Shown piece by piece: positions 28,993 through 39,305 of a DNA stretch of 64,000 nt. Location: the NCBI GenBank assembly GCA_943735955.1, contig OX030966.1, forward strand, positions 2,702,011 to 2,766,010. The letters are read 5' to 3'. The translations under genes and the position numbers were made by a program. Within the stretch, counting starts at the first letter, position 1, and every line of letters begins with the position of its first letter. The stretch comes from Piscicola geometra. Its lineage: Eukaryota; Annelida; Clitellata; Hirudinida; Piscicolidae. The notes under the pieces are model-generated. The model worked only from the letters and a program-made list of their open reading frames with translations. It did not search any database and was not told where the DNA came from.

Positions 28993-30324
28993 ATGAAGTG
29001 GGCTTTCAGTCTGATTGTTACGTTTACTATCGTCGCAATAGATCTTTCAACAAATTGCCTTCTTACCGATTTCTACAGCAGCCCAGAAACTCATTGCTCA
29101 CAAATGACCTTCAAAGTGGAAAATATCGTGCCATGCAAAATAATATACCATTTCTACACAGAAATTTCCACAAGCTTTGAAAATTCACCATGGCTGGTTT
29201 TGGTGCTCACAAGAAAAGATCAGCAATCCAATATAAATATTGTTTTTTTCCGTTGGAATTTTACCAACCTCATTCCATTCAAAGCTCCAACTTTTCCTGT
29301 AGCTGGTGACGTGTATGAAATCATGTACATAGAAATTAGATCCAACGTAAGTGTCGTTAATATGTTCGCAAACAGAACAGCCACTCATCAAGAAATTGAC
29401 TTCTTTTTCAGTATAAATGATTTTTGTGCTAACGGAAATTTTAACTTGTTGTATGCGAAGTATAAAAGTCACCACAGGGCTCGTACTAGTGTTCCAACTC
29501 CAGCAAACTGCTCTTCTATAAATAGTTTGTATAGCGACCCTTGTATTAATGAAGAAGACATATTTATAGAAGTAAACTTGGAAAGAGTCTCATGTAAGAG
29601 CGTTCTCTCTTACGCTCCACTTTCGACTAAATCCCCGATAAACTTCAACTCTAGTACAGCCGGTACACTTGTTTTCGTTGAAGATTTAGGAACTCACAGT
29701 AGACTAATCTGGATGGGAAGCCATGATAAAATATTTATATTATTAGGTTATCAAGGTCTTTTCAATCAAGACTACAAAGCACATGGATTCACTATTTATT
29801 TGTTTAATCATTCAGTAAATCCCTTTAGTTTTTCATTGGATTTTCGGTATGGATACTTTCTCATGGATGATTTACACAGAACAAAATTAGACTGCTCTAA
29901 TGTCTTGGCCAAAGTTTCCTTCAGCGTGCATTTTCCGGATAATCGATTGACAACACCTCTTCTCACACTACCTCCTAGAACATTCAATGTTCCTGCTCAA
30001 ACAGATGACTTTATGTATGTTGTTCGAACGACAGAAAAACCACAAACATGGTTTAGTATTATTACAAGAAGGTAATTACATGTTTTTTATTCTAATCTTA
30101 ACAGCTTTTTTATTATATATTAATATTTTGGCAGACCTGAATACAGAACGCCGTTTGTTGAGAGTACAATAGGCCCAACAAAGATAACTGTTTACTTGTA
30201 CGAATTCATAAGATCTCAAGCTGGAAGACTAATTACTTTTGGCTCGCACGTGTTGAAGTTTTTGTGTCTGCAAGGAATGGCGAAAACTCTCACAATGATG
30301 TGCCCCCATTTTGCATTTTGTTAA
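28993..30324 (+). CDS. Secreted glycoprotein of unknown family, two exons
   Basis: No family recognised. Exon 1 is 28993-30071 and exon 2 is 30135-30324 (stop TAA 30322-30324). The intron is only 63 bp, with donor AG|GTAATT and acceptor TTTTGGCAG. The phase-2 junction keeps the frame open for 62 more residues after an in-frame stop that reading through the intron would hit at once. The product is about 422 residues. The N-terminus MKWAFSLIVTFTIVAIDLST is a clear signal peptide, with the cleavage region near residue 18-22. The mature part has at least ten cysteines and several N-glycosylation sequons (NFT, NVS, NRT, NCS, NSS, NHS), and no membrane anchor is obvious. The C-terminal exon is Cys/Met-rich (LCLQGMAKTLTMMCPHFAFC). 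A partly diverged extracellular lectin- or receptor-like protein is possible, but I assign no function. Confidence 0.65.
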
Positions 30325-30690
30325 ATATTTTGAGTATTAAAATTAATTTTTTAATTTATTAAGACCCTGATTTTTGCCTACTACAAACTTAAATTTTCGC
30401 GATTTTTGAAAAAATGTTTGTAAATAAAATTTTCGCTAAAGAGTTTTACACCATTAAATTCGCAAAAGAATCCTGTGTTTAAAAATGTTTATAGTGTTTC
30501 AAAAAATATTTTTAAAAATAACTATAGAAGGTGTTAATCTAGAAGTTTATGTTCTATGGTATACATTAGGCCTATGACATTTTTGCAACCTCAAAATCAA
30601 ATATTTCTTAAGATGAGGTTTTATATAACAACACTAAAATGAACCATCATTCGAGATTTTATGCAAAAAACTTCATGCCAAAACTCAAAA
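30325..30690. other. AT-rich spacer between secreted-protein gene and LINE
   Basis: Presumed 3' untranslated and flanking sequence. No features seen. Confidence 0.4.
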
Positions 30691-30694
30691 TACT

Positions 30695-32175
30695 GAAAAG
30701 AACAGAGTGAGATTAGTGTTGGGGGACTTTGAGACAGAATGGGTTACGTGCACAAGTGGAGTTAGACAGGGTTGTCCTTTATCTTCAATCCTCTTCAATT
30801 TATACACTAGGGATGTGGCAGCGGTCCTGGATAACCATCGAGCCGGGGTAGTGATGAAAGTACATAATCAAATGGGTAGAGAGGATAGTAGCAAAGAGTG
30901 GAGGTTTGGAGGAATACTTTATGCTGACGACATCCTAGTGACGGCGGGAAATGAAGATAATATGAAAATAGTGTTAGAGGATGTACTGAAGGTGTTAGAG
31001 GAATATGGAATAAAACTGAATGAAGATAAATCTAAAGTTGTGGAACTAGTTGGTAACACAGGAATGGAAAGATGTCAAGAATGGGTAATTAGAAGTAGAA
31101 CCATACGAAAATGTGATGAGGTAAGGTATTTAGGATTGAGGCTTAAAGGGGGAAATAAAGGGGGGATTTATCAATTTAGTGAAATTATGAAAAACGTTGG
31201 AAGCCTAACCGGCATGGTAAAATATGGAGCAAAAAGATCGGGGAGTCGTTTTATCGTGGGCAGGGAGGCATGGAAAAGCTTGATTGTAGGAAAGTTAATG
31301 TATGGTGTTGCAGCAGTTGGTTGGTCAGCTAAGGAGAGAAAGAAGTTAGAGGTTTTGCAGACTAAGTTTGGGATATGGATATGTGGGGCAGAGACTAGTG
31401 TAAGAAATGTCGTAGTACATGGTGAAACAGCCTGGAGTACATTCTGGGAAAGAGAGGCTAAGGTCATGATAGACTTTGTGATTAGGACATTAGAGGGTAA
31501 AGATATAGTAGAAAGAATAGGTAGAGCATGTGTAGAGGAGATAGGTAAGAAATCTAAATGGTGGAGAGGTGTAGTCAACTTAGGAAAAAAATTGGATGTG
31601 GAGGTTATGAGCAGAATGGTACGTGGAAGGAAAGGCGCACGAGCAGGAGTGTTTATGATGGGCGTTTCAGAAAGGGAGGTCGGAGGGATGGGGGGAAGGG
31701 AGCTGGTGAAGAGGATCCAACAAAGGGGAAGGAAGGAATGGGGGATACAGGAGAGTGAAAGACTGAAAAGATACCGTGAGGAGAAGTCAGAAAGCAGGAA
31801 GTTGGAAAAATATGTAGATGGTTCAGATGGAGCGAAAGTTAGGATGATGTGTAGGGGGGATAGCTTGACGGTAAGGAATAATGAAATTGTGCGCTGGAAG
31901 TATGAGAAGGAGGATAGGAAGTGTGTTTGTGGGGAGGAAGAGAATGAGAGGCACGTTTTGCTGGAGTGTGGGTTGTATGAAGAGTGGAGAGAAGAATGGC
32001 TGACGGTTTGGAGAAGGGAGCGTGGAAAACAGGACCCGATGGAAGGGGTCCTTGGTTACCAGGAGGTGGATCGGAGGATGGAAGAAGTGGTGCTGAGAAG
32101 TGTGGGAGCGAAGAGAAAGTGGAAGATGAATAAAAAGATATGAAGTGTCGAGACAAAGGCACTATAAAGACTACT
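30695..32175 (+). mobile_element. 5'-truncated LINE with long intact reverse transcriptase C-terminal ORF
   Basis: An open frame (about 30695-32143, roughly 480 residues) begins mid-domain at KNRVRLVLGDFETEWVTCTS. It contains the RT fingers/palm motif GVRQGCPLSSILFNLYTRDV, the catalytic ILYADDILV box, the LNEDKSK and VRYLGLRL blocks, and a terminal zinc knuckle (CVCGEEENERHVLLEC). The order is that of non-LTR retrotransposon ORF2. The apurinic endonuclease and first RT motifs are missing, so it is a dead, 5'-truncated copy. There is no internal stop in about 1.45 kb, so insertion was recent. After the stop, a tail of about 30 bp ends in GACTACTACTACTG, an (ACT)n-type 3' tail. The first codon is only the truncation point, not a real start. 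Confidence 0.93.
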
Positions 32176-32179
32176 ACTA

Positions 32180-33830
32180 CTGTTTGGAAATTTAGCTACA
32201 TAGTAAAAGTCCGTGTGTTTTAACCGATGACTGTAATATAATATAAAATACAATTGAAAAATATTAATAAAATAAAATAATAATAAATCGTTTTCTTATA
32301 AAATGAACTTCTAATTGATTTTTTCCAGCTTTTCACACTATATTCCTCCTACGATTTCAATTGCTCTTTCCGCATAAATGTTAATTTTTTTTGTTTTGAA
32401 TGCTCTCATTGTTTCGATTCCACTGTTTCTTATAGAAATAATTACTGAATTAAAAATTATACCAAGCTCCACAAATCAATTCGCAAATTTCAGCAAGCAG
32501 TCTTTGTCGATCCCGAAGTATAGGAAAATTAAGTAGAGCATATATTGCTCTTAAAGTTCAGCTTGCATTATTTATATTAGTTAGGCTTTATAATAATGAA
32601 AGGATATGACCCGTATTCTTGGTAGTATCGGAATGCTATTCCCACTTGATATGAAATCTGCATATCGTGGCGTCATTTGATGTTTTTACATTTTATTTTT
32701 AAATTAAGTATTTTTAAGATATGCATAACTTTCACTAAGTTCTTTAACCAAGTCATAGGATAGGAGAAGTTTCTAGGAGAAGTTGTCTTTCCACAAAAAT
32801 TCTTTTCAAACAAGCAACCAATCAATCAACTAATCAATCACTAATTATTTAAATAGCGCTCTTAACGAAGATAACAAAACCGCTCTTTAATTGAAAAAAA
32901 AACAATTTTGTCGTTTCTATTTTACCGTACTTCAATGAAATATTTCAATTGGTTTTCGGCATAAGGTTTTTAAGAAGAAAAAGAAACATTTACTAAATAT
33001 CTTCTATTGACTCTATTTATCGTCATGTTAAATCATCAAAAAATTAAAATCTAAAAAAATAGATAATGTCATGAGCCTAATGTTTACATAGAAACGTTTG
33101 TAGAAACGTCTGCTTTTGTAAAATTACACAAACTATAAAAAAAGTTTTTTTGTGCGTTTAAAATTTTAAAACTGATTTCAACTCTATTTGGAGTGCTGAT
33201 TTCAAATAGTAAATATAAAACAATTCTACTAGCTCTAAATTTTCAGATAAGTTCCATTTTGAACTGCAGAAATTTTGCAATATTTAATAACATTGCACAT
33301 TAGAAATATCTATATTTCAAAAAAAAATTTTAATATGCTTTTAAAGTTATTATTGTGCATGAAATTTATTTTCAAAAAATTAGTTTAAGTAGGAGGGTTT
33401 TTTTAAATAATCCTGATGTGTTTTGCTATACTTGTGGAGAATACACATGAAAAGAAAACAGAAAAACTGTGTGTGATTTTATCAAGAAAACTTATTTTGA
33501 TTACTTTGGTGTTAAACTTAATGATTAGAACAAAAAATGACTCCCCACCGGATCTGTAAAGAAAATTTTCAACAGTCGATTACTGGGAAAAGAAATTGTT
33601 TGAAGTTTCAAATACCAATGGCTTTGAGAGAAACTTGAATCCATTTTGAGAATTTTTATTTGTTTCTTATAAATATTATTGGAATCAAACAAAATAAGCG
33701 TAATAAGTGGACTCATCTCGATTTAGTTACTCCTTGACACCCGGTTCCTCATTTGTAAGAAATTCCGATACCGACATTTCACCAACTACCATTACTATTT
33801 GAAAATTTTCATTTTTCGTTTGATGGAACT
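32180..33830. other. AT-rich intergenic DNA
   Basis: No supported gene or repeat array. The phrase TTATTTAAATAGCGCTCTTAAC at about 32848 resembles ATTAAATAACGCTCTCAAC at about 28960, which may be the edges of an old dispersed repeat. Confidence 0.45.
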
Positions 33831-33835
33831 TCTTA

Positions 33836-33945
33836 TACCAGGGGCAGCGATCTGCTGCAAATCTTGGGAGGGGCTTTTAACCAGCATAGACGAGCCTAGT
33901 GGGGTTTTGGAGTCCAAACCGCCTTTTTCCCCTACTCAAAAAAAC
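33836..33945. mobile_element. Fragment of the CCAGGGGCGGCGATCTGCTG element family
   Basis: ACCAGGGGCAGCGATCTGCT and GCAAATCTTGGGAGGGG, then TTTTGGAGTCCAAACCGCC, match the copies at 50163-50548 and 62087-62240. Only the left half is recognisable here. Confidence 0.7.
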
Positions 33946-33964
33946 ATTTTTTTACTTCTGTTTA

Positions 33965-34105
33965 GTGTGTTAATCTGTCGCTGTGATTATCTGTCCATAT
34001 GTTTATCTGTCGTGTGATTATCTGTCTGTGTGTTTATCTGACGTGTGATTAAGTGTCTGTGATTAAGTGTCGCGTGTCTATCTGTCGTGTGTTTAAATGT
34101 CATGT
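33965..34105. repeat. Degenerate 15-bp repeat TTATCTGTCGTGTGA
   Basis: About eight imperfect units (GTGATTATCTGTC, GTGTTTATCTG, GTGATTAAGTGTC). No coding potential. Confidence 0.75.
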
Positions 34106-34370
34106 AGCCATACCTAGTGCATATGATGCGGTGTTTCACGACTTATGTCGTGTGAGTGGCGCCTCAGTTTCGTGCATTGGCGCATTATATATAGGCATTA
34201 TTTTTATATATTTTTTATTTATATAAGAATAATAGTGGCAATAATGTTGACAATTTTCCTCTATTTTTATATCTGACTTAACTTTAATTATTTATTCAAT
34301 GTTATCCTTAAACCTTTTACGGTATTATTGCAAATCATTGGTTGAAAGAAATGCTTGACACTTTTCATCC

Positions 34371-34557
34371 AAAACACCGTATATAAGACCATTCTTTTTA
34401 CTCTTGAATGTTTTCTAAAAACGAGAACATATCCATTTTTCATGCGAAAAAGGGTGTACCTTTTCGATCTAATTTTTACAGTTTTTCTTTCTCAACATGT
34501 TTTTTCTTGACATTTAAAAAACAGGTGCGCATTATACTTGGTGTTTTACGGTACTTT
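34371..34557. mobile_element. Small inverted-terminal element (MITE) of the ACCGTAAAACACC family
   Basis: Left end CAAAACACCGTATATAAG; right end GCGCATTATACTTGGTG then TTTTACGGTAC, inverted relative to the left. Related ends occur at 49545-49632, 62460-62550 and about 63085-63137. No coding. Confidence 0.65.
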
Positions 34558-34765
34558 AAAAATAATTGATCTAATTACAGACCTATTTCTAAGATGTCAT
34601 TTATTTATTGAAAAAAATATTTTCTGAAGTTTTCTACTGCTATTTGGATTATCCCTTCCTTATTCCGTTTAAATCATAATTTTAAATCGTCTTTTTTAAA
34701 TTATACAATGATTTCATATCTGCGTTCGATAATAATGAACGCTCTGTACTCGTTTGTTTTGATTA

Positions 34766-35060
34766 GTCAGCAGAGTTCGATACTGTTGATCATTCTTCAG
34801 TATTAATAGAACGCAAAAATATTTTTAAAACTAACGGTTCTTCGTTCTTATGGAATGAGTCATATTTATCTAATAGATCTGTTTATGTTTCTCAAAATCA
34901 TTGTACCTCTACTACATCTTCTTATCCATAGTGTTCCTAAAAGTTATATTCATGGTCCTTTACTCCTCATCTTTTTTGTTTTTTGAACTATCAACCCTTC
35001 CTCTCATAACCTCAAATCCTTATCATATGCTGATGATTCTCAATTCTTTTATCTTTGATA
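34766..35060 (+). mobile_element. Decayed LINE reverse transcriptase fragment
   Basis: Frames joined across stops and one shift give AEFDTVDHSSVLIERKN, ESYLSNRSVYVS, VPKSYIHGPLLLIFFVF and LSYADDSQFFYL. These correspond to the RT blocks AFDTVDHxxLLxxL, SYLSNR, GVPQGSxLGPLLFxLY and YADDTQLY of the CR1/L2/Rex1-like LINE superfamily. There are multiple stops and a frameshift. It is a different family from the LINE at 30695-32175. Confidence 0.75.
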
Positions 35061-35367
35061 AACTGTCTTAAAAGGCTGCTATGACACCTATTTCTTCGTT
35101 TTTTACATTAATTGAAAAATTTGCTAGTTGTATTTCCTTAAAATTTTAACACGTCAAAATCTCCCTTTACTTATGACAGAGAGAAGAAAAATATTATACA
35201 ATATAAAACAATTAAATATTATTGATCATTTCACGATCTTTTCTAAATTAGAATTCGCTGAAGAGAATGAATTAATTATGAATATGAAAAAAAAAGAAAA
35301 ATACAAGTTCAAAAGAATAAAGAGAGAACCAAATGTTGAAAATTCTCCACAATTTACATATCCCCAC

Positions 35368-37152
35368 CTTTGGAAGGGTGTAGTGGCGTTCCAAGGAAGC
35401 AATGACTGACGAAGCCCACCTCAGTTAGCAGGAAGTCAGTGAAGTGTTCTGGTCGGAAAAGGAGGTCATTGCAGCAGAAGTTTGTCTGCTTCTGGTGGCG
35501 GTGGATGGGGATAAAAAGATGATGGTGGATGCTGAATGATGAAGTGTTGAGGGTAAGATAATGGATGGAGACAGGTAAAGATGATGGAGGCGGATGGGGA
35601 AGAAAAGTGATGGTAAAGGATAGTGGAGAAGGATGGATGATGGTGTTGGTGGCAAAGGATAGTGATGGTGGGGGTGAAAAAGGATGGTGGAAGCAAATTG
35701 GGATATTGCGGATGAATGGAGATGCTAAAGGTGGATGGAGTTGGATAAGAATGATGGGAGTGGATGAAGGTGAAGATAGATAGAAATGGTGGAGTGGATA
35801 GGAATGGAGGGGGAAGAAGGGAAAAATTATGATAGAAATAATGGCCCCTCCCTCCACGAGGAACCTACCATCTTCTTCCTCTTCCGGTACGAGGACCAAT
35901 CCTGTGCCTCCAACAACAACAAGCCACCCCCCCTCAACTGCTTGTGCATCTTGTGAAAGACCCGCTTGAGACCTTGGTGGTGGTGGAAGGATGAATTGAT
36001 GAAGGAAAAAAAGAATTATATTTATTATACTACTATTTGAATACACTAGAATATAATGAAATATATTTATAATAATAATAATATTATTATTATTATTAAT
36101 AAATAGAACAAATAATTAAAAACTTCATTTATAAAGCGCCTCACCATCATCTCCGTAGTTTAAATGCATCCATTTGGTGACAGAGAAGGCGATGATGACG
36201 TCATACTCTGACATCACTGTTGCTAAGCAAGCCTCGTCGTCAGGCACATAGTTGGCCTGTGGGAGTGATGAGGCAGTAGTTGATGGTGGTTGGGAAAGAT
36301 TGGGAGAAGTGTTATAATATGAAATAGTAGAAATACATTTTCAATATTAAAAAAGAAATATTGTTGTTGGAAAAGTTTACAGTTCGTGGAGACAACTACA
36401 AACCTGGACAAAAAAGATTTTGCGTGTTGAAAACTCTGGTTTTTGATGGTTCAAACTCATATCAGCCTCCACACCACCTTGCAACTTCTTTACTCTGTTA
36501 TCTGCATCATCAGCTTTTCTCTTGACGCCTCGTGAATGCTTGACTTTTGTGAGAGACTGTTTGGCTGCATGGATCAAGCGCCTGTCAATGTCGACTCCAA
36601 CTACCTTACTTGGATGGAATCTCCGAGCTATGTCTACGGTCACCTGAGTGTAGCAAGGATTGCTTAAAAGTTCACAAAGAAATAAACTTTTAATTTAAAA
36701 GTGAACAGTAAAAACGTATGCCAAATCAAAATTTGATAATTTATTTGAATGGAGTCATGACGGTCCTCAAAGCAAATGATTATGATGATAGAAAGCACCT
36801 TTCCTGCATTGCAGCCCACATCGAGCACGTCCTTTTCCTCGAACCACTCTGCCTTCATCAGTTGCAGCCTGCAGTCTAGAAGGTCTGCACTGCAGCATCT
36901 GTAGCCGTAGTAGTGCTGGTAGTTGCCGAAATGGGCGGTGAATGTGGCTGATTTAGTTGATGTTGCTTGTGGAATGATTTGAGTTGAGATTTTCTTCGTT
37001 GGTGAAGCTTCTTTTTTGTCTTCTGAAGCGTCCACAGAGAACTCAGCGGCGGCTTTCTCAGCTCCTTGTTCGCAATAAACGTCAGATTTGAATTCATTGT
37101 CATGTCGAAGCAAAATGAATTCATGATGGATATCTTTAAACTCTGGTTTCAT
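35368..37152 (-). CDS. MEPCE: 7SK snRNA methylphosphate capping enzyme (MEPCE/Bin3 methyltransferase), five exons seen
   Basis: An SAM-dependent nuclear methyltransferase that caps the gamma-phosphate of 7SK snRNA and stabilises the P-TEFb-inhibitory 7SK RNP. Exons, in transcript order, are 37152-36799, 36643-36404, 36256-36145, 35972-35869 and 35491-35368, all with GT/AG junctions in agreeing phases (0, 0, 1, 0). Family landmarks appear in order: [31 protein letters not shown] (SAM-binding loop) joined to [78 protein letters not shown]; and [18 protein letters not shown] divergent Lys/Asp-rich insert (about 143-180) replaces the long linker of other animals. The usual last strand (FQRPVYLF) is not found. 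Either a final exon lies farther left, or the protein ends seven bases later at GGDM-stop. The N-terminus may also extend into unseen exons: CTAG just before the ATG could be an acceptor. Confidence 0.88.
36080..36101. repeat. (ATT)n short microsatellite
   Basis: A short ATTATT run lies in the fourth intron segment/flank region of the MEPCE gene, within AT-rich DNA. Confidence 0.6.
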
Positions 37153-39050
37153 TTTTCTAGTTGAGAAGAATTTGTGAAAAGAAGTTGAGAAATACGTTTA
37201 AATATACGTTTAACAGTTAAACTTTAACTGTGTAATTTATAAAAATGGCTTAAATATGAAATACCTAAACTTCTTTCCATATGAAAAGCAAATATCAATT
37301 TATGTATCAATTTAAGACTCTTAAAGTATAAAACAGGTTAAATTACACTCTCACGCCTTTGCTATGTATAAAGTAAACTAAAGTTTAAAATAAGCTTTAA
37401 AAGTGAATTCGAGTATAAACTAAAATCTAAATAGATTTTTTTTGAAAATAATTTAATATTATCTTATTGAGATTTTAAAGATATTTGTCAAATGAAATGA
37501 ATTTTTTAAATTATTTATTAATAGTGTATTAAACTTGCAAAAGGGATTAAAATATTAAGACCATTTTAGAAGTTTTTTTCTTGAAGATTTGTGAAATTAT
37601 ATTTAAATGACGTCACAAAACCATAGACACATTATCCATCTGCATGCATAGATAAAGTAAAGAATTAAGTACGATAAGCAAAAAGCACTCACGAAATGTT
37701 TTAAAATTTAAAGTTTTTCAGTTGTGAAAAAAGTTGAAGAAATTTGATCAAGTTCTGTTGACGTAGTGTTGAAGGGGTGCGTGCAGAGAAAGGTGCATTA
37801 ATCTTTGGCATTTTGAAAAAATCTGAGAAAAATTGAAAATTGAAGTTGAAAACACAAAATGAAAAGTGCTGTGAAAAGATATTTCGAAGGTGGTGATCAA
37901 ACATTGATTTTCAAAAAAATAATTAGAAGAACAGCAAAGATAAATAGCAAACCACTCTGAAATATAATTTTGTCACATGACTGAGTCTTCAGCATTCTGC
38001 TATTCCTAATACAAAATATGTTCGCAAGCAAAATACACATAGGAAAATAAGGATTAAAATAGTTCTTAACTATTACGTAAAGAGTACACTTGTATATGAA
38101 ACGTCTTCACAGAAAAACTCTAAATATGTTTTAAATATTTGTTCATCAAATAAAATGTAGAAGAAAGAGAAATGATTGTTTGCGAGGTGATAGCAAAGCA
38201 TTTGGATTTTCATATTCCCACTCAATGCCTTTTCAAACGAGTATTGAACAAGCTACATTTTCGTGTCGCAAAGCATTTAGCAAGTCTCCAAAACTTCGAA
38301 CGCAGTCATTTGGCACAAGCTTGAAATTTAATATGTTGTATAAATTCACTTTTTGTATATATTATATTTAAATTATTGAAAAGTTAGTATGTATGGATAT
38401 ATATAACCCTATAAATTAAAAAAAAAAGACTTCATAAAATGACTAATTAATACAGAAAAATTTATAAAAACGAATAATTTATATATTTTTTTCCCTGGCA
38501 TTGACTGATTTAGCATATTTTGCCTCAACTAATCGCCTTCATCAAAAAGTCAATCTTCTTGCTCCTCGAATAAAAACCAAACTTAACAAGTAAAATAATG
38601 ATAACGAAATTAAATGAATTTATAATAAATAAAAATGAAAAATAATGTATAAGATCTATAAGTGTTTGAAAACCATTTTTAAAATTAAATTAAAGGAATT
38701 CCAACAAATCAGAATACAGCCATCACATGGAATCTAAAATACACAAGTGTAATGCAAAAATAGATATTTTCATTTCAGAAATTAATACACATTTTAAATC
38801 TCCAGATACGATTGTCGAATTGAGGTTGCATGAAAAAATAGAATTTATAAAAACAAATTAAAACCACTTATTGACGTTTTTAAATTGTTTTCCAGTAATT
38901 TAAACGAGGTTGAAAGAATTGAGTTCGTTTCAGCATTTTCCAAAATGTTTAAAAAATTCATTCTTTGATCACTTCTTAAGTTCGTTCAAATTACTCGAAT
39001 TTTCTATTTAAAAGTTTGTTTCATTTTTTTTTGTTTTTACATTCAAACAA
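37153..39050. other. AT-rich intergenic DNA
   Basis: No supported gene. It contains the promoter side of the MEPCE gene, but no element is recognisable. Confidence 0.45.
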
Positions 39051-39074
39051 CAATCCAAAAAAACTTCGATAGCT

Positions 39075-39260
39075 TTCAGCATCATTATCTTCAACAATAT
39101 CACCACTATAATCATCACTATCACCACCACCACTATGATCACCACCATTATCATCATCAACTTCATCACTACAACCATCATCCTCACCATCACTACCACC
39201 ATCATTTAACCACCACGCCACCACCACTACTACATCCACCTCAACAACCAATCACCAACC
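39075..39260. repeat. CAT/CAC-rich degenerate triplet DNA
   Basis: Imperfect ATCACCACC and ATCATCACT words. It lies downstream of the last exon of the four-repeat gene. Confidence 0.7.
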
Positions 39261-39305
39261 ACCACGCCACCACCGTCACGACGCAAACATTTTCAACGGC
39301 ACGCA

